The notes below the pieces were generated by a model, which worked only from the letters and a program-made list of their open reading frames with translations, ran no database searches and was not told the DNA's origin. Below, in pieces: positions 1-6,792 of a stretch of 38,759 nt of DNA (position 1 is its first letter; the number at the start of each line of letters is the position of its first letter). The DNA comes from Bacteroidales bacterium (GTDB lineage Bacteria; Bacteroidota; Bacteroidia; Bacteroidales; VadinHA17): assembly GCA_012519515.1 (NCBI GenBank), contig JAAYQC010000069.1, positions 1 to 38,759 on the forward strand, read 5' to 3'. The position numbers were made by a program, and so were the translations under genes.

Positions 1-66
1 TCATTCCATTTCCGGATTGCAACATATCCGCGGGCAGGATCACAATATTCAGGGCGGAAACAATGA
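1..66 (+). CDS. possible 3' end of an upstream gene (partial)
   Basis: Frame 1 is open from the window edge to a TGA at 64-66, encoding about 21 residues that end in YSGRKQ. This stop would overlap the ATG of the next gene as ATGA, the usual arrangement of translationally coupled genes. The frame of the transporter gene is also open back to the window edge, so an open frame alone proves little. No function can be assigned from so short a tail. Confidence 0.3.
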   Translation, partial: SFHFRIATYPRAGSQYSGRKQ

Positions 67-959
67 GCAGAACCCGACTATCATACATCTATGCCGGAAT
101 TGCAATACTGTTCTGGTCTACAATTCCAACCGCCTTCAAAATCTGTCTTGGCGAGATGCCTATTATCCACATGCTTTCAATAGCATCCTTCACATCCGCC
201 CTTGCCCTCCTGGGTATAATCATTGCCGGAAAGAAAACAAGTCTCCTGATCTCTTCTTCACCCTCCGGCCTGCTGAGTTCAGCAATACTGGGGCTGATGA
301 ACCCTTTCGTATATTATCTTATCCTTCTGAAAGCCTATAAGCTCCTGCCCGCACAGGTTGCACAGCCGCTGAACATGATCTGGCCCATAATCCTTGTATT
401 TCTTTCAGCGCCAATACTTAAGCAGAAAATTGCTACCAGGAGTTATGCTGCCCTGCTCATCTCCTTTCTCGGGGTATATATAATATCGTCGCGGGGAAAG
501 CTGTTCAGCCACAATAGTGCCGACACCCTTGGCGTGCTTCTGGCAACAGGCAGTTCAGTCTTCTGGGCCCTGTATTTTATCCTGAACATGAGAGACAAAC
601 GGGACGAGTCAGTAAAGCTTTTCCTGAACTTTCTCTTCGGATCGTTATATCTGGCGATTGCAATGACGGTGACCGGCAACTGGCCGGGAATGGGGATTAT
701 AAGCCTGAAAGGCTGGGTATCCGCGGTATACATCGGCCTTTTCGAGATGGGCCTGACTTTTTTCTTCTGGCTGAAAGCGCTTCAGCTTGCTCCCTCGACC
801 GACAAGGTAAGCAACCTGGTTTACCTTGCTCCATTCCTGTCGCTTGTCTTTGTGAATTTCATACTTCACGAACCTCTGTATCTGACAACTCCTTTAGGGC
901 TGTTGCTGATAATAACCGGAATATTGATCCAGAACAAAAAGAAGCGGATAAGAGCTTAA
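63..959 (+). CDS. EamA/DMT-family transporter
   Basis: A 298-residue, very hydrophobic protein with about ten predicted membrane helices in two halves, the usual size and layout of EamA (drug/metabolite transporter) proteins. The start IYAGIAILFWSTIPTAFK is typical of the first EamA helix. The second half has the conserved WALYFILN-type helix and ends with a KKKR cytoplasmic tail. It lies in the inner membrane and probably exports a small metabolite or amino acid; the substrate cannot be read from sequence. The ATG at 63 follows GGCGGAAACA, a weak ribosome-binding site. No promoter is visible in the 62 bases before it, so it may be coupled to a gene outside the window. ruvC follows closely on the same strand. 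Confidence 0.9.
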   Translation: MSRTRLSYIYAGIAILFWSTIPTAFKICLGEMPIIHMLSIASFTSALALLGIIIAGKKTSLLISSSPSGLLSSAILGLMNPFVYYLILLKAYKLLPAQVAQPLNMIWPIILVFLSAPILKQKIATRSYAALLISFLGVYIISSRGKLFSHNSADTLGVLLATGSSVFWALYFILNMRDKRDESVKLFLNFLFGSLYLAIAMTVTGNWPGMGIISLKGWVSAVYIGLFEMGLTFFFWLKALQLAPSTDKVSNLVYLAPFLSLVFVNFILHEPLYLTTPLGLLLIITGILIQNKKKRIRA

Positions 960-964
960 TAGCT

Positions 965-972
965 TATCTTTG
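965..972 (+). promoter_or_regulatory. Bacteroidota-type -7 element for ruvC
   Basis: TATCTTTG matches the Bacteroidota -7 consensus TAnnTTTG. It lies just after the transporter stop and would start transcription near 979. No good -33 TTG is visible at normal spacing. Its position argues that the TTG at 970, used as a start in the ORF track, is not a start codon. Confidence 0.5.
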
Positions 973-1005
973 CATCCAGGCCCGAATTCTAAACAAAGAA
1001 AAGGA

Positions 1006-1572
1006 TTGAATAAGATCAAAAAGGAAAGAATCATACTCGGGATCGACCCCGGAACAACCATCACCGGCTATGGAATAATCAGGATATCGGGCAGGGATCC
1101 CGAACTGATAACCATAGGTGCGATCGACATCTCGAAATATGATGATCATTTCCTTAAAATCAAACATATCTTCGAACGCACTCTGGGGATTATTGAGGAA
1201 TATCATCCCGATGAGCTGGCTATCGAAGCCCCCTTCTACGGCAAGAATGTACAGTCGATGCTGAAGCTGGGAAGGGCACAGGGAGCGGCAATAGCGGCAG
1301 CGCTAAGCCGGTCTGTCCCGGTCTTTGAATATGCTCCGAGGAAGATTAAGATGTCGATAACCGGAAGAGGCTCAGCCTCAAAGGAGCAGGTCGCATCCAT
1401 GCTGATGCAGATACTTAAGTTCAAGGATATGGGTGTTAAGCTTGATGCCACCGACGGACTTGCTGCCGCGCTCTGTCATTTTTACCAGACCAACAACCCG
1501 TTAGGGGAAAAGAAGTCCGGCAGTTGGAATGACTTCATCAAAAAGAATCCCCGCAGGGTCAAAAAACAATAA
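1006..1572 (+). CDS. ruvC: crossover junction endodeoxyribonuclease RuvC
   Basis: RuvC resolves Holliday junctions by paired nicks, working with the RuvAB branch-migration complex. The N-terminal ILGIDPGTTITGYG carries the first catalytic Asp. LAIEAPFYGKNVQSMLKLGRAQGAA contains the second acidic residue and the DNA-binding loop, and DATDGLAAALCH carries the C-terminal acidic pair. The length, about 188 residues, is normal, with a short basic tail (KNPRRVKKQ). I chose the TTG at 1006 because the upstream TTG at 970 lies inside a TATCTTTG promoter element and would add an uncharacteristic HPGPNSKQRKG leader. There is no ATG before the IDPG motif. The gene converges with comF, four bases away. 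Confidence 0.93.
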   Translation: MNKIKKERIILGIDPGTTITGYGIIRISGRDPELITIGAIDISKYDDHFLKIKHIFERTLGIIEEYHPDELAIEAPFYGKNVQSMLKLGRAQGAAIAAALSRSVPVFEYAPRKIKMSITGRGSASKEQVASMLMQILKFKDMGVKLDATDGLAAALCHFYQTNNPLGEKKSGSWNDFIKKNPRRVKKQ

Positions 1573-1576
1573 ACTT

Positions 1577-2278
1577 TCAGATTACCGAAAAGGCAAGGGC
1601 GGCAACGCTGATTTTTATATTTTCACCCTTTAGCAATTCCGCGGCACAGGCCTCGATTGTCGAGCCGGTTGTGATCACATCATCCACGATGAGTATATGT
1701 CTGCCTTCCGTCTTACTCCTGTCGCTTACCCGGAATATTTCATTGACATTAAGCCATCTGTCATATCTCGATTTTTTTGTCTGAGTGGTACTGACGCTTA
1801 TTCTTTTCAGTATTCCGGTATCAACAGGTATGCCGGTAGCTTCCGAAATACCCCGGGCGATCAGCTCACTCTGGTTATATCCCCTACGGCGTTGCTTTGA
1901 AGGATGAAGAGGCACAGGTATTATAAGGTCTATTTCATTCAGATACACAGTGTTTTTCAATGAATTGCCATATATCCTTCCGAGTTCGGTTCCTATTTCG
2001 GCAGCGCCCTTGTATTTCAGATGGTGTATTAGCCTCCTGATCCTGCTGTCGCGGGTATAGTATGAAAATGCAGCAGCATGTTCAACCGGGCATCTTCCCC
2101 AGAAGATTTTCTCAACAGGATTTTCAGGAATCAGATGGAAACCGGTACGGGGAATAAGCACGAAGCATTCGGTACAAATGACCTTTTCATTCCTCAGAAG
2201 CTGATTGCCGCATCCATGGCAAAGCCTGGGGAATAGAAAACTAATGAAGTCATCCCACAGATCGTAAAGATAATTCAT
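1577..2278 (-). CDS. comF: ComF family phosphoribosyltransferase-like protein
   Basis: A 233-residue protein with an N-terminal zinc ribbon (CHGCG at about residue 20, CTEC about 14 residues later) and a C-terminal type I phosphoribosyltransferase fold. The PRPP-binding signature is ILIVDDVITTGSTIEAC, and the family motif VPLHPSKQRRRGYNQSELIA is present. ComF proteins support DNA uptake in competent bacteria, but the family is also universal in species not known to be competent, where the role is unclear. It is the last gene of the likely greA-hit-comF unit, 68 bases after hit. A YifB/ComM homologue lies elsewhere in this window. Confidence 0.92.
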   Translation of the reverse strand: MNYLYDLWDDFISFLFPRLCHGCGNQLLRNEKVICTECFVLIPRTGFHLIPENPVEKIFWGRCPVEHAAAFSYYTRDSRIRRLIHHLKYKGAAEIGTELGRIYGNSLKNTVYLNEIDLIIPVPLHPSKQRRRGYNQSELIARGISEATGIPVDTGILKRISVSTTQTKKSRYDRWLNVNEIFRVSDRSKTEGRHILIVDDVITTGSTIEACAAELLKGENIKISVAALAFSVI

Positions 2279-2346
2279 GCAGCGGGCAGAATTGCAGCCC
2301 TAAAGTTATGCAAATGCGGGGAAAGAAAAAAGCATCCCAGTTAAAA

Positions 2347-2745
2347 TCAGAGTATCACCTTTTCGTTTATCCTCTTTGCTATTTTTTCAAATTCCTCAGC
2401 CGACAGTTTCAGTTTGGGATTTTTGAAGTTAAGGTCCGAAACACTGTTGATGGGTACCAAGTGAATGTGTGTATGGGGCACTTCGAGGCCTACCACCGCC
2501 ACTCCAATCCTTGCGCATGGAACAGCTTTCTGGATTCCCAGGGCTACCTTTTTTGAGAAAAGCATTAGACCCGACAGATCATCGTCATTCAGGTCGAATA
2601 TATAGTCATTTTCTTTTTTGGGTACCACCAGGGTATGACCTTCCATAAGTGGATTAATATCGAGAAAAGCAAAATATTTCTCATCCTCGGCTACCTTGTA
2701 GCACGGGATCTCGCCTCTGATTATTTTTGTGAATATTGATGCCAT
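2347..2745 (-). CDS. HIT family nucleotide-binding hydrolase
   Basis: A 132-residue histidine-triad protein. The active-site motif HTHIHLVP (HxHxHxx) sits near residue 91. The N-terminus SIFTKIIRGEIPCYKVAEDE and the GHTLVVPK strand are characteristic of the Hint/HinT branch. These are small soluble dimers that hydrolyse phosphoramidates of adenosine or guanosine; the physiological substrate is uncertain. It starts 14 bases after greA and is probably co-transcribed from the greA promoter. Confidence 0.94.
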   Translation of the reverse strand: MASIFTKIIRGEIPCYKVAEDEKYFAFLDINPLMEGHTLVVPKKENDYIFDLNDDDLSGLMLFSKKVALGIQKAVPCARIGVAVVGLEVPHTHIHLVPINSVSDLNFKNPKLKLSAEEFEKIAKRINEKVIL

Positions 2746-2759
2746 ATAGCTATAGTATT

Positions 2760-3230
2760 TCAGGATATTGAAAGTATTTCAAAAGGTATTATACCGGAGG
2801 GTACTTTAATATCGACGGATTCACCCGCCTTTCTGCCCATAAGTCCCATCGCGATCGGTGAATTGACCGCGATTTTTCCCTGTTTCAGATTGGCCTCTGC
2901 TTCAGGAACTATCTGGTATTCCATAACATGGTTATTATTTTTATTCTTGATCTTCACCCTGTTAAGTATCCTTACCGTCGAAGTATCGATTTTTGATTCA
3001 TCGATGACCCTTGAACGCGAGAGAATATCTTCCAGCCGTGAGATCTTCATCTCAAGCATACCCTGGGCTTCCTTGGCGGCTGCATATTCTGCATTTTCCG
3101 AAAGGTCTCCCTTATCCCTGGCTTCGGCGATCATTTTGGAGATCTTGGGTCTTTCAACAAACCTGAGTTCATCAATCTCTTCTCTGAGCTTTTGAAGACC
3201 CTCTTCCGTAATGTATACAATATCTGACAT
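2760..3230 (-). CDS. greA: transcription elongation factor GreA
   Basis: GreA binds the secondary channel of RNA polymerase and stimulates cleavage of backtracked RNA. At 156 residues it has the standard length. Residues 1-75 form the N-terminal coiled-coil hairpin, with acidic tip motif GDLSENAEYAAAKEAQG. The C-terminal FKBP-like domain includes the INSPIAMGLMGRKAGE-type stretch (here VNSPIAMGLMGRKAGESVDI) that docks on polymerase. It is the first gene of a probable greA-hit-comF operon, with a well-formed promoter 50-90 bases upstream. Confidence 0.97.
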   Translation of the reverse strand: MSDIVYITEEGLQKLREEIDELRFVERPKISKMIAEARDKGDLSENAEYAAAKEAQGMLEMKISRLEDILSRSRVIDESKIDTSTVRILNRVKIKNKNNNHVMEYQIVPEAEANLKQGKIAVNSPIAMGLMGRKAGESVDIKVPSGIIPFEILSIS

Positions 3231-3289
3231 TAGTTGTCTTATATTTCAAAAACAAGAAGAATCCCGGAAATCCCGGAACTCTTCAGTAA

Positions 3290-3321
3290 CAAATATAAGA
3301 AGGCTTCAATGAATTTCCAAA
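3290..3321 (-). promoter_or_regulatory. greA promoter (TTTG-N20-TATATTTG)
   Basis: On the minus strand, TTTG (3318-3321) is followed after 20 bases by TATATTTG (3290-3297). This closely matches the Bacteroidota primary sigma factor consensus TTTG-N19-TAnnTTTG. The predicted transcript starts near 3283, giving greA a leader of about 50 bases. Confidence 0.75.
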
Positions 3322-3502
3322 AAAAAGAAAGTTAAAACTGGTATAAAACAAGTAATTAAGGCAGATTACCGCTTAGTGCTTACCGGTTTCTGTTAAAATC
3401 CACTTGATTAACAATGAATTATTCAATTAATATAACAGTCATTCGATTAACAAACAATGAACTACAGTGCTGTTAATCAGGCAACAAGCGATAAGAGCGG
3501 CA

Positions 3503-3626
3503 CGGGGCGCGGGGTACAGGGCGCAGGGCACAGAGCGCAGGGCACAGGGCGCAGAGCACAGGGCACAGGGCGCAGGGCACAGGGCGCAGGGCACAGGGCA
3601 CGGGTCACAGGGGACGGGGCACTGGG
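3503..3626 (+). repeat. degenerate heptanucleotide array (GGGCACA/GGGCGCA type)
   Basis: About 17 consecutive 7-base units run without a phase break, for example CAGGGCG, CAGGGCA, CAGAGCG, CAGGGCA. Units differ by one or two bases, and the two ends are the most degenerate. It lies in the 652-base gene-free gap between greA and a small secreted protein gene. The reverse complement of the unit (GCCCTGT) forms the array at 34742-34814. Confidence 0.9.
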
Positions 3627-3638
3627 ATAAATCTTGAA

Positions 3639-3694
3639 GGTCGTGCAGGTCTTGCAGGTCTCTTACAATGAGGAATTAGCGAAGGTTGTATCGG
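3639..3694 (+). repeat. nonamer repeats plus 37-base segment shared with the 34.7 kb locus
   Basis: Three 9-base units (GGTCGTGCA, GGTCTTGCA, GGTCTCTTA) run from 3639 to 3665. They lead into a 37-base segment at 3658-3694 containing TTAGCGAAGGTTG. The same 37 bases, with about five substitutions, occur in reverse complement at 34659-34695, again next to 9-base units and a heptad array. The shared order of modules shows that the two loci are copies of one composite repeat. Confidence 0.85.
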
Positions 3695-3696
3695 AT

Positions 3697-3741
3697 GGAT
3701 CCCCTCCAGTGGAGAGCCTGCCCCGCTCAAGCGGGGGGATC
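3697..3741. repeat. nested palindromic element
   Basis: GATCCCC (3698-3704) pairs with GGGGATC (3735-3741). Inside lie two smaller hairpins: CTCCA-G-TGGAG (3704-3714) and CCCCGC-TCAA-GCGGGG (3721-3736). The whole could fold as a three-way junction or cruciform. It has no T-run, so it is not a standard terminator. It looks like a REP-like or MITE-like intergenic element. Confidence 0.65.
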
Positions 3742-3756
3742 TTTCTTCGAAGGACG

Positions 3757-3882
3757 CTAAACGCTTAACCCTGAACACTTAACACTATCCACTCTTTCGC
3801 CCTGTGCTTGTTCGCATACCGCTTTCCCCTTTCTACTTTCTACTTTTAACTTTCTACTTTTAACTTTCCACTCTCTTCTCCC
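3757..3882 (-). repeat. second heptanucleotide array, abutting a stop codon
   Basis: Eighteen consecutive 7-base units fill this interval exactly, from CTAAACG CTTAACC CTGAACA CTTAACA through TACTTTT AACTTTC TACTTTT AACTTTC to TTCTCCC. The last unit ends at 3882, and the minus-strand stop codon of the neighbouring gene begins at 3883. One unit, GCCCTGT (3799-3805), is identical to the unit of the array at 34.7 kb, which links the two sequence types. Confidence 0.8.
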
Positions 3883-4269
3883 CTAGCGGTATTTCCTTCC
3901 TGCTTTCTTTTCCGAAGATTTTCTTTTCTTCTTTTTCTCCTTGTACTTCAGATCAGTATCCTTACGGTTTGCCGCCATCCGTTCCTGAACGGCGGGTGAC
4001 TGAATTGCCACTGCCCGCTTTTTTTGATCTTTCACGTATTCGTTGTACTCTTTCTCCAGCTTCTTCTGATCTGCTTCCTGTTTCTTCTTTGCCCTGACCA
4101 CGCTTGGAGATTCCCTGTATTTCACCTGCCTGGTGTTAAGGCTTTTTCCAAAAATACTCCTTTCAGGATTACGGTTGCCTTTTTTAACCTTCTGGGCTTC
4201 GCATACCGCACCGGTAAGAAAAAGTAAAAGAATTATCGGCAACAATCTTTTGAATGACAGATATTTCAT
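3883..4269 (-). CDS. small secreted basic protein, unknown function
   Basis: A 128-residue protein with an N-terminal signal peptide (basic MKYLSFKR, hydrophobic LLPIILLLFLTGAV, likely cleavage near CEAQ). The mature part is very rich in Lys, Arg and Glu, with a probable helical or coiled-coil stretch (ADQKKLEKEYNEYVKDQKK) and a strongly basic tail (KYKEKKKKRKSSEKKAGRKYR). I recognise no domain. It starts 20 bases after ahcY on the same strand and is probably transcribed with it, although a periplasmic protein has no obvious link to methyl-cycle metabolism. The Cys near the cleavage site is not in a convincing lipobox. The heptad repeats begin directly after its stop. Confidence 0.75.
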   Translation of the reverse strand: MKYLSFKRLLPIILLLFLTGAVCEAQKVKKGNRNPERSIFGKSLNTRQVKYRESPSVVRAKKKQEADQKKLEKEYNEYVKDQKKRAVAIQSPAVQERMAANRKDTDLKYKEKKKKRKSSEKKAGRKYR

Positions 4270-4289
4270 TTTCAGTCCGTTTTAACAGA

Positions 4290-5705
4290 TCAATACCTGT
4301 AATGGTCGGGTTTGTAGGGTCCGTTCCGGTCAACACCGATATAAGCTGCCTGTTCCTCCGAAAGACTGGTAAGTTTAACTCCCAGCTGATCGAGATGAAG
4401 CCTTGCCACCTCTTCGTCGAGATGTTTCGGAAGCCTGTAAACTCCAATCTCATAAGGCTTTATCCAGAGCTCGATCTGGGCAAGAGTCTGGTTGCTGAAC
4501 GAGTTGCTCATAACGAATGAAGGATGTCCGGTTGCACATCCCAGGTTAACCAGTCGGCCTTCGGCAAGCAGAAAGATCTCATGACCATCGGGGAACACAT
4601 ATTTATCAACCTGGGGCTTGATGTTCACCCTCCTGGTTCCTTTCATTTCATTAAGAAGGTCCACCTGTATCTCATTGTCAAAATGACCTATGTTGCATAC
4701 GATGGACTGATCCTTCATCTTCATCATATGTTCGAGGGTGATCACGTCCTTGTTGCCGGTTGCTGTTACGAAAATATTTGCCTCGGCCAGGGAATCCTCA
4801 ACCGTTTTCACCTCGAAACCTTCCATAGATGCCTGAAGGGCGCATATAGGATCTATTTCGGTAACAATGACCCTTGCCCCGTATGCCCTCATCGATTTGG
4901 CGCAACCCTTGCCTACATCACCGTAGCCGCAGACCAGCACCACCTTTCCTGCTATCATGACATCGAGGGCCCTTTTGAGGCCATCAGCCAGCGATTCGCG
5001 GCATCCGTAGAGGTTGTCGAATTTTGATTTCGTTACCGAGTCATTCACATTGATGGCGGGAGCCAGCAGTTCTCCTTTTTCCATCATCTGATAAAGCCTG
5101 TTAACCCCCGTGGTTGTTTCCTCTGAAATACCTTTCAGCTCGCTGACAAGCCTGTGCCATTTACCCGGATCCTGCTTAAGAATCTCCTTAAGCGTATCGA
5201 AAATAATTCCTTCTTCCCTGCTTGAGGGCTTCGCGTTGAGTATAGACGGATCTTTCTCTGCCTTGTATCCCAGATGAACGAGAAGAGAGGCATCGCCGCC
5301 GTCATCAACAATCATGCCGGGTCCTTTTCCTCCGGGAAAAGTAAGGGCCATCGCCGTGAAGCGCCAGTACTCCTCAAGCGATTCGCCCTTATAGGCAAAT
5401 ACCGGGATTCCTCTTTCAGCTATTGCTGCTGCCGCGTGATCCTGTGTGGAGAATATATTACAGCTTGCCCACCTGACATCGGCTCCAAGCTCTACAAGTG
5501 TCTCAATCAGAACGGCTGTCTGGATTGTCATATGAAGCGAACCCGTGATTCTTGCTCCCTTCAGGGGTTTCTGGGAAGAGTATTTCTTTCTTATTGCAAG
5601 AAGTCCCGGCATTTCCTTTTCCGCTATTTCGATTTCCTTTCTTCCGAAAGCAGCCAGGGAGATATCCTTAACCCGGTAATTTTCAACAGAAACAATCTGG
5701 TTCAT
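4290..5705 (-). CDS. ahcY: adenosylhomocysteinase (S-adenosylhomocysteine hydrolase)
   Basis: Converts S-adenosylhomocysteine to adenosine and homocysteine, relieving product inhibition of methyltransferases. At 471 residues it has the usual length of bacterial enzymes that include the family-specific insertion. Visible features are the substrate region [24 protein letters not shown], the NAD-binding [24 protein letters not shown] Rossmann motif, and the C-terminal [21 protein letters not shown]...[10 protein letters not shown] that contributes Lys and Tyr to the neighbouring subunit's NAD site. It is a cytosolic tetramer. The ATG is 16 bases from the predicted transcription start. It is followed by a small secreted protein gene. 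Confidence 0.98.
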   Translation of the reverse strand: MNQIVSVENYRVKDISLAAFGRKEIEIAEKEMPGLLAIRKKYSSQKPLKGARITGSLHMTIQTAVLIETLVELGADVRWASCNIFSTQDHAAAAIAERGIPVFAYKGESLEEYWRFTAMALTFPGGKGPGMIVDDGGDASLLVHLGYKAEKDPSILNAKPSSREEGIIFDTLKEILKQDPGKWHRLVSELKGISEETTTGVNRLYQMMEKGELLAPAINVNDSVTKSKFDNLYGCRESLADGLKRALDVMIAGKVVLVCGYGDVGKGCAKSMRAYGARVIVTEIDPICALQASMEGFEVKTVEDSLAEANIFVTATGNKDVITLEHMMKMKDQSIVCNIGHFDNEIQVDLLNEMKGTRRVNIKPQVDKYVFPDGHEIFLLAEGRLVNLGCATGHPSFVMSNSFSNQTLAQIELWIKPYEIGVYRLPKHLDEEVARLHLDQLGVKLTSLSEEQAAYIGVDRNGPYKPDHYRY

Positions 5706-5727
5706 TTATTCAGTTTTATGATTCGCG

Positions 5728-5735
5728 CAAAGTTA
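5728..5735 (-). promoter_or_regulatory. ahcY promoter -7 element
   Basis: On the minus strand this reads TAACTTTG, matching TAnnTTTG, with predicted start near 5721 and a leader of about 16 bases. The -33 is weak: a TTG lies about 23 bases upstream. Confidence 0.6.
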
Positions 5736-5757
5736 ACAATAAAATCAATGGGCTTGT

Positions 5758-6684
5758 TCAAGTCAGCAATCTCAGTGATTCGATCATGTCGAGTTTCATC
5801 CGGGCGGCAAGATGTTCCACGCTTTCGAATTTCTTTTCGTCCCTGAGCCGGAACCTGAAAACAACCTTTAGCGTCTTTCCGTAAAGATCGCCGCTGAAAT
5901 CGAATATATGAACCTCCACCGTTCTGATCTTCCTGTCGTTGTTCACGGTCGGGTTCATACCTATGCTCAGCATCCCCCTGTATTTTTCCCTGCCGATATA
6001 AACCTCAACGGCATATACCCCGTCGGCCGGGATCAGCTTGTTGTCAGGTGGTTTCAGGTTAGCTGTCGGGAATCCCAGGACATGGCCGAGCTTGTTTCCG
6101 GGAATTACCTCTCCGCTCAGGGAATAGGAATATCCCAGGCATGCATTTGCCGTTTCGAGCCTGCCGTTCAGGAGGGCCTGGCGTATGGCAGTGGAGCTGA
6201 TAATGCCTTCGGTGCCCCTGAGGCCTTCAATCTGTTCCGTTCCGATACCGTTAAGGCCGGCATGCAGGCTTATGCTGTCGAAGCCGGAATCCCTTCCTTT
6301 TCCGATATGGTTGTCATATCCCACCAGAAGAAATCCCGTTCCTATCCTGCCGGCAAGGATTTCACTGATGAACCGGCCGGTATCCATGGCGGCAAGCTTT
6401 TTGGTAAAAGGCATTACGATAATATGATCTATCCCCGACTTTAGAAGCAGTTCCATTTTCTCTTCAGGCGTCGACAGTAATTTAAGGTCGTCCTTCGGAC
6501 CCGGTAGCACAAACTTCGGATGCGGGTCGAAGGTAATGACAACTGACTCCCTGTCTGCATTGGCAGCTTTCAGTGCAAGCCGGTCAAGAAGAGCCCTGTG
6601 TCCCAGGTGGACTCCGTCAAAAACCCCAACGGTTACAAAAGGACTTTTGAGCGAAGGGTAAGTATTTCCGTCTTGAAAGATCAT
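5758..6684 (-). CDS. ribF: bifunctional riboflavin kinase / FAD synthetase
   Basis: Makes FMN from riboflavin and then FAD. Residues 1-180 form the nucleotidyltransferase (FAD synthetase) domain, with VGVFDGVHLGHRALLD carrying the HxGH motif, and an ISSTAIRQALLNG segment (the SST(A)IR motif). Residues 185-308 form the flavokinase domain with GFPTANL (PTAN motif) and DGVYAVEV. At 308 residues it has normal length. A -7 element lies 23 bases upstream, so it probably has its own promoter. The divergent neighbour is the glycogen branching enzyme. Confidence 0.97.
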   Translation of the reverse strand: MIFQDGNTYPSLKSPFVTVGVFDGVHLGHRALLDRLALKAANADRESVVITFDPHPKFVLPGPKDDLKLLSTPEEKMELLLKSGIDHIIVMPFTKKLAAMDTGRFISEILAGRIGTGFLLVGYDNHIGKGRDSGFDSISLHAGLNGIGTEQIEGLRGTEGIISSTAIRQALLNGRLETANACLGYSYSLSGEVIPGNKLGHVLGFPTANLKPPDNKLIPADGVYAVEVYIGREKYRGMLSIGMNPTVNNDRKIRTVEVHIFDFSGDLYGKTLKVVFRFRLRDEKKFESVEHLAARMKLDMIESLRLLT

Positions 6685-6706
6685 CGTCCTTTAACTATTC
6701 TTCAGG

Positions 6707-6714
6707 CAAAAATA
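6707..6714 (-). promoter_or_regulatory. ribF promoter -7 element
   Basis: The minus strand reads TATTTTTG, matching TAnnTTTG. Transcription would begin near 6700, about 16 bases before the ATG at 6684. No -33 at good spacing is evident. Confidence 0.45.
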
Positions 6715-6792
6715 AGAAAGCCTTTCAAAACGGGATAAAAAAGTAATTTAGATTTTGTATTTTTATAGAGTGTATCTCCTTATAAAACTACC

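Noticed and set aside
970-1005. ORF-track start of ruvC at the TTG at 970
   Set aside because: It overlaps the TATCTTTG -7 element at 965-972 and adds residues not typical of RuvC; TTG at 1006 is preferred.
3503-3626. possible CRISPR array
   Set aside because: Units are 7 bases with no spacers, and no cas genes are present.
4524-5027. 167-codon plus-strand ORF opposite ahcY
   Set aside because: It lies fully antisense to a strongly conserved gene and its translation resembles no family.
5274-5846. 190-codon plus-strand ORF across the ahcY/ribF junction
   Set aside because: Shadow of ahcY and ribF; it crosses their intergenic promoter.
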